Source: Pirellulales bacterium
Lineage (GTDB): Bacteria > Planctomycetota > Planctomycetia > Pirellulales > JAEUIK01
Reading direction: 5' to 3'
NCBI GenBank assembly: GCA_019694455.1
Contig: JAIBBY010000048.1
Coordinates: 1-39,402, forward strand
Length of the DNA: 39,402 nt
The translations under genes were made by a program, and so were the position numbers. This document shows positions 10,187-17,677 of the stretch, in pieces (within the stretch, counting starts at the first letter, position 1; the number at the start of each line of letters is the position of its first letter). The notes beneath the pieces are model-generated. The model did no database searches, had not been told where the DNA came from, and worked only from the letters and a program-made list of their open reading frames with translations.

Positions 10187-10253
10187 ATCGGCAAAGCGGG
10201 TGGACAAAATTGACTTGTAACTTTCGGTTGTGGACGGCGATTGCTTTGCCGAT
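10187..10253. repeat. Perfect 11-bp inverted repeat enclosing 45 bases
   Basis: ATCGGCAAAGC (10187-10197) is exactly complementary to GCTTTGCCGAT (10243-10253). It lies between the DUF1080 stop and the candidate structured RNA, and its right arm runs into a TAGAAT box (10253-10258). It could be an operator around that RNA's promoter or a stem in a longer transcript. Confidence 0.5.
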
Positions 10254-10258
10254 AGAAT
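10228..10258 (+). promoter_or_regulatory. Possible promoter for the candidate structured RNA
   Basis: TAGAAT at 10253-10258 is a good -10 box. The only -35 candidate is TTGTGG at 10228-10233 with a 19-base spacer, which is weak. Predicted initiation is near 10265, just ahead of the folded region. Confidence 0.28.
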
Positions 10259-10264
10259 TCTCTG

Positions 10265-10486
10265 TCGCCAATGGGGGGCGGCTGACACGAGCCAAGAGGG
10301 ACCAATCGCTCTCGTCCAGGATTCCGTCGGAGGTGGACACATTGTGTAATCGATGGCCCAGGACATCAAACGGCCGCGCCTAGCGCTGCCCGTCCTGCGC
10401 CAATCTCGAAGCGACGCCACCGTCGCAATCGACGAGAGCTTGGTCCTTCAGGCCGCAGTATGCAAACCGCATACTGCGGCTTTTTT
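10265..10486 (+). ncRNA. Candidate structured non-coding RNA, 6S RNA-like architecture
   Basis: This stretch lacks a credible protein but folds extensively. The closing stem pairs 10296-10305 with 10440-10449 (core GGACCAA/TTGGTCC) and, after a 2-base bulge, GCTCTCGTC (10308-10316) with GACGAGAGC (10431-10439). GATT (10320-10323) can pair with AATC (10427-10430). An asymmetric bubble follows; its 3' side carries a perfect hairpin GCGACG-CCAC-CGTCGC (10411-10426). The apical arm pairs GGC and CAGGAC (10355-10364) with GTCCTG and GCC (10392-10401) and ends in GCGC-cta-GCGC (10376-10386). A perfect intrinsic terminator follows. A closing stem, central bubble with a 3'-side hairpin and terminal stem within about 160 bases is the layout of 6S RNA, the RNA polymerase-binding regulator. 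Other RNA classes remain possible; RNase P, tmRNA and SRP signatures were not seen. Confidence 0.5.
10452..10486 (+). terminator. Perfect rho-independent terminator
   Basis: A 12-bp perfect stem GCCGCAGTATGC (10452-10463) with GCATACTGCGGC (10469-10480), loop AAACC, is followed by six T (10481-10486). It acts only for plus-strand transcripts, so it ends either the DUF1080 transcript or the structured RNA at 10265. The 24 bases to the convergent gene end at 10510 hold nothing else. Confidence 0.9.
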
Positions 10487-10509
10487 CGTACCCTGTCGGG
10501 TCGTGTGCT

Positions 10510-11271
10510 TCATGCCGTTTGGCCTGAGCGGCCTGACGCGAACAATTCTCGCGCGAGCGAGGATAGGTCAGCGTACCCAGTGGTGTCTGGCGGCCCGTCG
10601 GCATAACGATATACGCTCTCTTCTCGGTTAGCGGCCAGCAGCAGGATCGTGGACGACACGGTTCCCCGATCTTCGCCGCGCAGCACAACGCCGCCATTTC
10701 CATGGGCGTCCGCCGGAAGGCGCCAGATTCGGCCGGCCACTTCACAGAAGGCCGATGCCGAGTTGGGAAAATGACTGGCCAGTTCAAATCGCGCAAAGCA
10801 CTGCCGCGCGTCCGCGCGATCGTCAAGCGCGGTGTTGCTGAACAAATGCAGTCCCGGCGACAATGGAACGATATCGCTCGAATCCGCGTGCTGAATCAAA
10901 AAGGCGTTGCCAGGGTCGGCGCACAGAAAGTTGGCGCCTGCATAGCGCCCAGTCGCCAGTTCTCGCTGAGCGACGTCCACTGCATCACTCGCGTTCGCGC
11001 GGTTCAGTAAGTCGCGGCACAGCAGTCCTCGCGATCGTGGCTCGCCGGGCGGGTACGAACTCAATCGGTTCGTCACTGCGACTACCAGGCCGTATTCGTT
11101 GACTCCCAGCCATGTGCCGCCAGCGCGGTGATCGAGGCCGCACAGCACACGCGGCGAACCCGGCTGGATCCGCGGTGGGGCGGCGGGCCGACCGTAGTAT
11201 TCCTCGCGGTTGGCGACAAGCAGAATCGGCGCTGCGGCGAACGTGCGATATTGGAAGGCAATCAAGCACAT
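10510..11271 (-). CDS. NRDE (TANGO2-like) family protein
   Basis: A 253-residue protein of the NRDE/TANGO2 family, an Ntn-hydrolase-like fold found from bacteria to the human TANGO2 protein. The diagnostic pattern is present: the start MCLIAF, then the name-giving ANREEYYGRPA at about 22-32, GGTWLGVNEYGLVVAVTNR, and GRYAGANFLCAD. The Cys directly after the initiator Met would become the N-terminal residue after Met removal, as in Ntn hydrolases, which strongly supports ATG 11271 over an upstream start at 11322. Bacterial function is not established; eukaryotic TANGO2 has been linked to lipid and haem handling. No signal peptide. It is transcribed away from the response-regulator gene at 11464. 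Confidence 0.9.
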   Translation of the reverse strand: MCLIAFQYRTFAAAPILLVANREEYYGRPAAPPRIQPGSPRVLCGLDHRAGGTWLGVNEYGLVVAVTNRLSSYPPGEPRSRGLLCRDLLNRANASDAVDVAQRELATGRYAGANFLCADPGNAFLIQHADSSDIVPLSPGLHLFSNTALDDRADARQCFARFELASHFPNSASAFCEVAGRIWRLPADAHGNGGVVLRGEDRGTVSSTILLLAANREESVYRYADGPPDTTGYADLSSLARELFASGRSGQTA

Positions 11272-11349
11272 AGCAATGCTTTTCGTCAGCGAGGAACGAC
11301 CCCAAGACACTTCAAAGGGCAATTTTACTCGCTTCCATTGGAGAAAGAT

Positions 11350-11378
11350 TTGACAACGCGATTCGGCCGATCTAGGGT
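11350..11378 (+). promoter_or_regulatory. Candidate promoter upstream of the response regulator
   Basis: A perfect -35 TTGACA (11350-11355), a 17-base spacer and TAGGGT (11373-11378) lie about 85 bases ahead of ATG 11464. The -10 keeps the key first, second and last positions only. Confidence 0.42.
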
Positions 11379-11463
11379 TTGATGGCGTACTCCGCTATTA
11401 GCCTGCCTGACAAATCCCGCCGTCAACCCCCGCCCCACCTCCCCGCCCGTTGATTGGTGCTTC

Positions 11464-11901
11464 ATGACGTGTCATTTGTTTGACCAGCCGGCGCGTGCTT
11501 CCTGTTCCTGTCCCGCGCCCACCATTCTCATTGCCGATGCCGATCGATCTCTGGCCGACAGTCTGGGACGAGGATTGGAACAGCAAGGCTACTACACGCT
11601 CATGGCGCGATCGGGCGAAGCCGCCATCGAGATGGCATTGTCGTCGATACCTCAATTGATCGTGATGGATCAGCGCCTGCCCGACATGGACGCGGTGGCG
11701 GCAGTCGAGCGTCTCGCTGCGCAGCCGGCGACATGCCATATCCCCGTGATTATCTTGCGCGGCATGGCTCGGCCCGACATTATCCGCAGATCGCGCGTCG
11801 CCGGTTGTCAGTACTTTGTACGCAAGCCCTGCGACCCGGACGCGTTGTTCTTGCTGATTCGGCACGCGATTGAAGAAACCGCCCGAGCGGTGCTGGCGTA
11901 A
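11464..11901 (+). CDS. Single-domain response regulator (degenerate receiver)
   Basis: A 145-residue protein that is almost entirely a CheY-like receiver after a Cys-containing N-terminal 19 residues. The acidic pair is Asp25/Asp27 (ILIADAD), the phosphoacceptor Asp69 (LIVMDQRLPD), and the conserved Lys is Lys121 (VRKPCD). The Thr/Ser switch residue after strand 4 is replaced by Arg99 (PVIILRG where CheY has PVLMVTA), so the usual phosphorylation-coupled switch is likely altered. There is no output domain and no nearby histidine kinase, so it would act through protein contacts. No clear Shine-Dalgarno precedes ATG 11464; other starts are possible but would remove little. The PGK-like gene follows after 97 bases. 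Confidence 0.85.
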   Translation: MTCHLFDQPARASCSCPAPTILIADADRSLADSLGRGLEQQGYYTLMARSGEAAIEMALSSIPQLIVMDQRLPDMDAVAAVERLAAQPATCHIPVIILRGMARPDIIRRSRVAGCQYFVRKPCDPDALFLLIRHAIEETARAVLA

Positions 11902-11998
11902 TCGCCAGACTACGGTCGTCGTTCCCTTTCGCCGCCGCGCTTTTTTGCTATTTTGAACGGCGCAACCCCCGCCTCGTTCATTCTGGAGCAAGAGAGTC

Positions 11999-13417
11999 AT
12001 GGCGAAGATCACCGCCGACGACATGACGAACTGGTGTCGCCGTCTATTGGGCGCCGAACCCTTTGCCGCCGACCAATCGCTGGCCGCTAGCTTGGCTGCG
12101 ATTCCACGACTGGAAAGCCTCGCCGATCTGCCGGCCGGCACGGTGGTGTTGGTGCGTGGCGATGTCGACGCCAAGCCAGGAGCGAAGGTCGGCGAAGGCG
12201 ACATTCGGCTGCGATCCATGGTCGACACGCTGCGATTTGGCATCGAGCGCGGCTGGAAGCAAGTTGTGTTTGGCCATATCGGCCGCAAGCCCGAGGGCAC
12301 TCTCAAAGCAGTTCGCGACCGAATGTCGCAGCTATTAGACATCCAGATTTCACTGCTGGAAGATTGGCTTGACCCGGCCACTCACGATATTACCGACGTT
12401 GCGGCAAGCGCGATCCGATCCGCGCCCACCGGCAGCGTGCTGCTGCTTGAGAACACTCGCAAATACGACATCGAACGCGCGCTTTGGAAGGCCAAGCCCG
12501 ACGATCTCGGCAAACTCGCGGGACCGCTGGCCGCATTGGCGAACAACATCGCCGCTAAGATTGGAACTGTGTATGTGAACGAGGCGCTCAGCGCGGGCAG
12601 CCTTGACGCATCGAGCACGGTTGTGCCCGCGACGATGGAACGTGTGGCGCTTGGCAAGTATGTGGCGAGCGAATTCGAAGGGCCGATGACGCACTGCCTC
12701 AACGCCGATCTCGTGGTGTTCAGTGGGCTCAAGATCGACAAGTTGGACGACCTCGAAGCAATGGTCCGCAACGGCCGATTGAAAATGGTGATCGCGGCCG
12801 GTTCTTTGGCGATGGCATTGAAGAAAGCCGCCGCGCGACTCTCGGGCGCCGAGTGCAACTTGGGCGTGGCAGAGAACTCTGCTCATAGCGACAAACCATA
12901 CTACATACCGCCGGAGCGCGTCGAACAGGCTTTTCAGATGTTGGAGGAAGGTCGCCGGCGCGGGATCGATTTTGTCTTGCCGGTCGACTTTGTGCTGGCC
13001 GACGGCCGCGTGGCGGAACAGCTTGGCCCCAACGACCAACAACTCGACATTGGACCCAAGACCATCGAACTGTTTCACAACAAGGTGGGAGTCTTCATCG
13101 ACGAAGCCAAGAACAGCAAAGCCAGCGGCGGGCAACCGGCGGTCGCGTTCCACAACGGCGTTTTTGGCATGTTCGAGGATTCGCGATTCGAAGAAGGCAC
13201 GCGCCGCTTCATGCAGGAGTTGAAGCGGATGAAAGAGGCCGGCGTGGCCGTCTATGTGGGCGGAGGCGAAGGGGGCGCCGCCTTGGAGAAGTATGGCAAA
13301 TCGGATTGGGTCACCCACGTCTTTACCGCTGGCGGCACGGTGCTCAACGTGCTCGGTCACGAACCGGTGCCGTATCTGGTCGCGCTGCGGATGGCCGCAG
13401 AGCAACCGATTGATTGA
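11999..13417 (+). CDS. Divergent phosphoglycerate kinase-like protein
   Basis: A 472-residue protein following the PGK fold throughout: VLVRGDVDA (PGK VRVDFNVP), GHIGRKPEG (SHLGRPxG), LLENTRKY (LLENLRFH), YVNEALSAGSLDAS (YVNDAFGTAHRAHAS), LPVDFVLADG, DIGPKTIELF, HNGVFGMFED (WNGPMGVFE), GGGEGGAAL (GGGDSAAA) and TAGGTVLNVLG. It is longer than ordinary PGK (about 400). The His-Arg pair of the AHRAHAS motif, which binds 3-phosphoglycerate, is replaced by Ser-Leu, the basic-patch Asn by Asp, and the nucleotide-site Asp of GGGD by Glu. The Gly-rich, hinge and NG motifs are kept. It is therefore probably a paralogue with changed substrate or a structural role rather than the housekeeping pgk, which is not in this window. 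GGAG precedes ATG 11999. Confidence 0.82.
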   Translation: MAKITADDMTNWCRRLLGAEPFAADQSLAASLAAIPRLESLADLPAGTVVLVRGDVDAKPGAKVGEGDIRLRSMVDTLRFGIERGWKQVVFGHIGRKPEGTLKAVRDRMSQLLDIQISLLEDWLDPATHDITDVAASAIRSAPTGSVLLLENTRKYDIERALWKAKPDDLGKLAGPLAALANNIAAKIGTVYVNEALSAGSLDASSTVVPATMERVALGKYVASEFEGPMTHCLNADLVVFSGLKIDKLDDLEAMVRNGRLKMVIAAGSLAMALKKAAARLSGAECNLGVAENSAHSDKPYYIPPERVEQAFQMLEEGRRRGIDFVLPVDFVLADGRVAEQLGPNDQQLDIGPKTIELFHNKVGVFIDEAKNSKASGGQPAVAFHNGVFGMFEDSRFEEGTRRFMQELKRMKEAGVAVYVGGGEGGAALEKYGKSDWVTHVFTAGGTVLNVLGHEPVPYLVALRMAAEQPID

Positions 13418-13436
13418 AAGACGTCGAATCAAAAGG

Positions 13437-13943
13437 TCATGCAGGATCGGGCGCAACGCCCGCGACAACCGTTCGTTCCGCGTGCTGCTTGAGATTCGTC
13501 AAGCACTCCGCCTGGGCACGACGGAAAAATCGCCGCGCGATCAGGCCGACCACCGGCGAAACCAACGGCGTGGTGGGCACAAAACTGAACCGCCAGACAA
13601 TCCGCGTGCCGGCGCCGGCCGCGCTAAAGGTCCAATCCGAATCGGCGCCGCGCACCAAGAGCGAAAATGGGAACTTGAATCCGCGGATCAATCGATAGGC
13701 GTGTTTTTCGGGTCGCCGCAACTCGATAATCTCCTCATCGATTACCGAACCATCGGTGTTGGTAATGCGACGAATCGCGCCGGTCTTAAGTTCACCGCCT
13801 CCTACGATCTCCGCCTTAGCGATGCCCGGTATTGGCCCGTAACCGCGGAACAATCGTGGCAACATTTCGGCGGGCGTGCCGAGATCGAAAACAACTTCGG
13901 GCGGGGCGTCGATTGTTTCCGCGACTTCCGTGGTGACTGCCAT
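13437..13943 (-). CDS. SRPBCC (START-like, polyketide cyclase/dehydrase family) protein
   Basis: A 168-residue helix-grip protein. It opens with the family hallmark VAETIDAPPEVVFDLGTPAEMLPRL, contains DEEIIELRRPEKHAYRLI and DWTFSAAGAGTRIVWRFSF, and closes with the long C-terminal helix. SRPBCC proteins form a deep pocket for lipids or other hydrophobic ligands; the ligand here is unknown. ATG 13943 is preferred over the 15-residue longer frame because AAGGAG lies about nine bases upstream. The gene begins 31 bases after the stop of the penicillin-acylase-family gene on the same strand, so co-transcription is likely. It converges on the PGK-like gene with a 19-base gap. Confidence 0.85.
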   Translation of the reverse strand: MAVTTEVAETIDAPPEVVFDLGTPAEMLPRLFRGYGPIPGIAKAEIVGGGELKTGAIRRITNTDGSVIDEEIIELRRPEKHAYRLIRGFKFPFSLLVRGADSDWTFSAAGAGTRIVWRFSFVPTTPLVSPVVGLIARRFFRRAQAECLTNLKQHAERTVVAGVAPDPA

Positions 13944-13974
13944 GTCGAATCGCTCCTTGCCGCTCCGTTTTGGT

Positions 13975-16077
13975 TCATTCGACCTCAAGCACGCGATTGC
14001 TTTCCGCGTTGGCTAAGATTTCCGCTGGCTCAAACCAGGCCGGCTTGAACTTTAGATCGACATAAAGCGGGAGTTGGTCGGCAAAATGCTTTGATGCGGG
14101 GTTCTCGCTGACACCGAATGGCAAGCAGCTTACGGCGCGAACGTCGTTGGAGAAATCGACGATCATGCCATAGCTCGATCCGCCGGCGGCATAACGCTTG
14201 CCGTCGCGCGACAGTCCGTAGGTGGGGCGCAAACAGATGAACGATCCCTTGTCCGCCTCGACAAATCCACAGCCGGCGATCCCTAGATCGATGTCGCCTC
14301 GGCTGATGCGGTTGAAATCCTTCCATGGCGCGTCGAGGGCGCCAAACTTTTCTCGAAAGCGCTGCGCTTTGCCGCTGACAAGTTTCACCAATGCGGCGTC
14401 GTCTTCGGCGGCGAGCGCGTCGGCGAAGGACTTGTCGGAAGCAATGACCACAAACAGCGCGGCGCCGCGCGAATCGAGGTCGGTGCGAACATCCCATTTG
14501 GCCAGCACGTCGGCCACCTCGGCGAGTCCGGCTCGCTCGGTCTCGCTGCCGGCCGCGGCGCGCAGGCGCTCAACCAGTTTGTCGCGCCAGCGATCGCCAG
14601 CCTCCAGCCGAGTATCGGTGGCGTAGTCGTGCGTCTCGTCGGTGGTGATTTCCTGATCGTCGCCTAAGAGCTTGGACAAGCGGCGACTGCGGGCGTTGGC
14701 TTCCTGGCTGTTCATATAGGGAGGAAACTGATCCATCCGCGGGGCGACATCCAGACAAACGTTTTGCGGGCCGCTGTTGGTGTTCATGACATAGCCACAC
14801 GGAGGATTGAGGACCTGCGGCAACTCGTCCAGCGGGTGGTATCCTTGCCACCGGGCCCAGGCTTCGTGGCCGGGGCGTGGCTCGCCGCTGCCGATGCGCA
14901 GATCCCGCTTCGGGACGCGGGCGTTGGAGATGTAAAAGATGTCGCCCGCCTTGTCGGCATACACAAGGTTGAACATCACCAGCCCCAAGGGGCGGAGCGC
15001 GTCCTTAAATTCGGCCGCGCTTTTGGCGCCAGCCATGTCGTAGAACTGCCGCACGCGATTGGTCGATTCCGGCCAGGGCAAGGCAAAGACATACGCCTTG
15101 CCATCGCGCTCCGCGACCACGGGTCCCAGGCTCGTCTTGCGGAATGGGATCTTCTTTTCCGCGAGCTTATCCTTCATGCGAATTTGGTGCGTCTCTTCGC
15201 CCGCATCGAATTTTTTCCAGCCGTCGACATCGCGATACTGGGTGGGATCGTCGGGCTTGATGTCGAAGGCGAAAACATCGCCCAAATCGGGCCCGTTCAC
15301 TGTCATGCACCAAGCGCTGTTTTGCGTGCGGCCCATGCTCACGTAAGGCACGCCGAAGAACGTGGCGCCCATCGCGTTCACATCCGGCCCGACCAAGTGT
15401 TGCTCGTACCAGCGATAGAAACCATTAAGCGGCAAATGCGGATCCATCGAAAGCTGCGCGTTGCCGGTGCCCGATCTGCCTGGGGAAATCGCGAATTGAT
15501 TGGAGCCGTATAGCTTGCCGTCGATTGGCGGCAAGCGATCGAGCGCGGCCACTTTGATCCCGGCTTGGTTCAGATCCTTACGACAGTCACCGACACAGAA
15601 GATCACATCAACAAAAGTGGAAAAACGCAGCACATCTTCAGGACGCACCGGTTCGATCCAGTCGGGCACAGCCCCCTTTTGCTCTTTGATAAAGCGATTG
15701 ACGCCGGCGGCATAGCCGTCGACCTGCGACTTCCAGCGCGAATCGAGCGCGGCGTATTGCTCGTCACCGCGTCGTGGAATATCCAAAATGCGCACCAGAT
15801 GGTCCATCAGCAGCGAGCCGATGCCTTCGAACTCGGTGGCGCGGCCCGACGCGCGCAGATAGTTCTTCACGATGTTTTCAAGCTGATCCTCAGCCTGGGC
15901 GTAGCCAATTCCATAGAACAGGCTGTAGTCGTCATTGGAAATGACGTGCGGCACGCCGTAGTTGTCGCGAATGATCCGCACGGCCTTGCCGGGCGGCGGA
16001 TCGTAAGCGGCCAAATCGGCGCCAAGAGCGTTTGAACACAACAGCGCGAGCAAGCAAGCGGACAAAGTGGAACGCAT
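13975..16077 (-). CDS. Penicillin acylase family protein (secreted Ntn hydrolase)
   Basis: A 700-residue precursor with a signal peptide (MRSTLSACLLALLCSNALGA), so periplasmic. The family cleaves amide bonds (beta-lactam side chains, acyl-homoserine lactones, other N-acyl amides) after autocatalytic splitting into alpha and beta chains. The expected beta-chain start is the Ser in KLYGSNQFAISPGRS, about residue 192, with Ser as N-terminal nucleophile; LSMDPHLPL and GVPYVSMGRTQNSAWCMTVNGPD are further hallmarks. The alpha part carries RDNYGVPHV and GYAQAEDQL. Overall length and order match. The frame is open to 16116, but a TATAAT box occupies 16120-16115, so ATG 16077 (or 16089) is the sensible start. 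An SRPBCC gene follows in the same direction. Natural substrate unknown; quorum-signal or lipid amide hydrolysis is only a possibility. Confidence 0.92.
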   Translation of the reverse strand: MRSTLSACLLALLCSNALGADLAAYDPPPGKAVRIIRDNYGVPHVISNDDYSLFYGIGYAQAEDQLENIVKNYLRASGRATEFEGIGSLLMDHLVRILDIPRRGDEQYAALDSRWKSQVDGYAAGVNRFIKEQKGAVPDWIEPVRPEDVLRFSTFVDVIFCVGDCRKDLNQAGIKVAALDRLPPIDGKLYGSNQFAISPGRSGTGNAQLSMDPHLPLNGFYRWYEQHLVGPDVNAMGATFFGVPYVSMGRTQNSAWCMTVNGPDLGDVFAFDIKPDDPTQYRDVDGWKKFDAGEETHQIRMKDKLAEKKIPFRKTSLGPVVAERDGKAYVFALPWPESTNRVRQFYDMAGAKSAAEFKDALRPLGLVMFNLVYADKAGDIFYISNARVPKRDLRIGSGEPRPGHEAWARWQGYHPLDELPQVLNPPCGYVMNTNSGPQNVCLDVAPRMDQFPPYMNSQEANARSRRLSKLLGDDQEITTDETHDYATDTRLEAGDRWRDKLVERLRAAAGSETERAGLAEVADVLAKWDVRTDLDSRGAALFVVIASDKSFADALAAEDDAALVKLVSGKAQRFREKFGALDAPWKDFNRISRGDIDLGIAGCGFVEADKGSFICLRPTYGLSRDGKRYAAGGSSYGMIVDFSNDVRAVSCLPFGVSENPASKHFADQLPLYVDLKFKPAWFEPAEILANAESNRVLEVE

Positions 16078-16114
16078 GGTGATTCCCATCAATAGACGAG
16101 CTGAGCGAGTCGAC

Positions 16115-16120
16115 ATTATA
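16115..16120 (-). promoter_or_regulatory. Perfect TATAAT -10 box for the acylase-family gene
   Basis: Read on the minus strand, TATAAT lies at 16120-16115, about 38 bases before ATG 16077. The -35 position (16143-16138) reads CCGGGT, far from consensus, so activator dependence or another sigma factor is possible. Confidence 0.45.
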
Positions 16121-16179
16121 ACAGCGCGCCAAAAACTACCCGGAGCAGTTATTGGGACAAGCGTAAAACTTCCTGGCGG

Positions 16180-17673
16180 CTAAGCAATAAGCTGATGGAC
16201 AACATGGCCTTCGACATCGGTAAGTCGCATGTCGCGGCCGGAAAAGAGATAGGTCAATTTTTCGTGGTCGAGCCCCATCAAATGCAGCATGGTGGCGTGC
16301 AAGTCGTGGATATGCACTTTGTTTTCGATTGCTTGAAAACCTAATTCGTCGGTGGCGCCATGCGCCTGCCCGCCGCGAATGCCGCCCCCCGCCATCCAGG
16401 CAGAAAAACCGCGTGGGTTGTGATCGCGTCCCTTACCGTTCTGGGCGGTGGGAGTGCGGCCAAACTCACCGGTCCAAAAGACCAGCGTTTCGTCGAGCAA
16501 TCCGCGCTCTTTGAGGTCGGTCAACAATGCCGCCATCGGTTGATCGGTTTCGCCGCAATGCAATTCGTGATTCTTGTTCACGTCGCTGTGGGCGTCCCAA
16601 TTTTGGTCGTTATGCCCCCCTCCGGAGTAGACCTGCACAAAGCGGACGCCGCGCTCCACCAGGCGGCGCGCCATCAAGCAGCGGCGGCCAAATTTCTCGG
16701 TCTGCGGATTGTTGATTCCGTAGCGTTCGAGCGTGGCGGCGTTCTCCTGACCCAGGTCAACCGCCTCGGGAGCGTGCGATTGCATGCGGAAGGCCAATTC
16801 GTAACTGGCTAATCTGGCCGACAGTTCGGACTGATGCGGCAGACCCGATTGATGAATCTCTCCGAGCCGACCCAAGAGATCAAGCTGTTGTCGACGCTGC
16901 GCGGCCGTTACTCCCGTCGGCATGCTGAGATCGATCAAGGGATCGCCGGCAGTGCGAAACAAGGTTCCCTGATACGAGGCCGGCATGAAACCAGAGCCCC
17001 AGTTCGGCGCGCCGCCGATCGGGCCGCCGGTGTGATCGAGCATCACCACGAAGGATGGCAGATTTTGATTCTCGCTGCCCAGGCCATAAGTGACCCAAGA
17101 GCCCATGCTGGGATAGCCTTGCCGCAGAAAACCGGTGTTCATCTGTAACAGGCCCGAGCCGTGGGCAAAACTGTCGGCATAACAAGAACGAATCACGGCC
17201 AAATCGTCGATATGCTCGGCCAGCTTTGGAAACAAATCCGAGACCTCGATCCCCGACTGGCCATGCTGGGAAAACTTGTGCGTGCTGGCCATCAGCGTGC
17301 CGGGAGACCGGACCTTGAACAGCGGATCGCTGTCGAGGTTGGGCATGGGCTGGCCGTTGTATTTTTCTAGCGCGGGCTTGGGATCCCACAGATCGACCTG
17401 GCTCGGACCACCATACATGAACAGGCAGATGCAAGCCTTGGCCTTGGCCGGAAAATGCGATGGCTTGGGCGCCAGCGGCGAATCGATCGCGGGGCTGGCA
17501 GCGGAAGCGGTGGCCGCGCGCGCTTGACGCGCAAAGAAACCGTCTTGTGCGAGCATCCAGGTCAGCCCGGCGCCGACGAATCCGCCCCCCGCTTGCCAGA
17601 AGAATTCGCGTCGGGTGCGGCCACAGGGGGTGGGCGCTCTTAGCGGGCTTGGTTCGGTGGGATTCATGGCCAT
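16180..17673 (-). CDS. DUF1501 domain protein (sulfatase-like fold, Tat-exported)
   Basis: A 497-residue planctomycete-type DUF1501 protein. The N-terminus has a twin-arginine motif, TRREFFWQAGGGFVGAG, followed by a hydrophobic helix and AxA-like sites near 50-56, so folded export by Tat is expected. Characteristic segments are CICLFMYGGPSQVDLWDPKP, GSWVTYGLGSENQNLPSFVV, FGRRCLMARRLVERGVRFVQVY and ETLVFWTGEFGRTPTAQ. The fold belongs to the alkaline phosphatase/sulfatase superfamily, but members lack the sulfatase CxPxR motif and no activity is proven. It starts 4 bases after the stop of the DUF1549/DUF1553 gene; the two nearly always occur as a pair in planctomycetes, suggesting a shared surface or periplasmic function. 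A second in-frame ATG lies at 17667. Confidence 0.95.
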   Translation of the reverse strand: MAMNPTEPSPLRAPTPCGRTRREFFWQAGGGFVGAGLTWMLAQDGFFARQARAATASAASPAIDSPLAPKPSHFPAKAKACICLFMYGGPSQVDLWDPKPALEKYNGQPMPNLDSDPLFKVRSPGTLMASTHKFSQHGQSGIEVSDLFPKLAEHIDDLAVIRSCYADSFAHGSGLLQMNTGFLRQGYPSMGSWVTYGLGSENQNLPSFVVMLDHTGGPIGGAPNWGSGFMPASYQGTLFRTAGDPLIDLSMPTGVTAAQRRQQLDLLGRLGEIHQSGLPHQSELSARLASYELAFRMQSHAPEAVDLGQENAATLERYGINNPQTEKFGRRCLMARRLVERGVRFVQVYSGGGHNDQNWDAHSDVNKNHELHCGETDQPMAALLTDLKERGLLDETLVFWTGEFGRTPTAQNGKGRDHNPRGFSAWMAGGGIRGGQAHGATDELGFQAIENKVHIHDLHATMLHLMGLDHEKLTYLFSGRDMRLTDVEGHVVHQLIA

Positions 17674-17677
17674 TCAA

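Noticed and set aside
15645..15670. GGTTCGATCC resembling a tRNA T-arm
   Set aside because: It lies inside the acylase-family coding sequence and no acceptor, anticodon or D arms can be paired around it.
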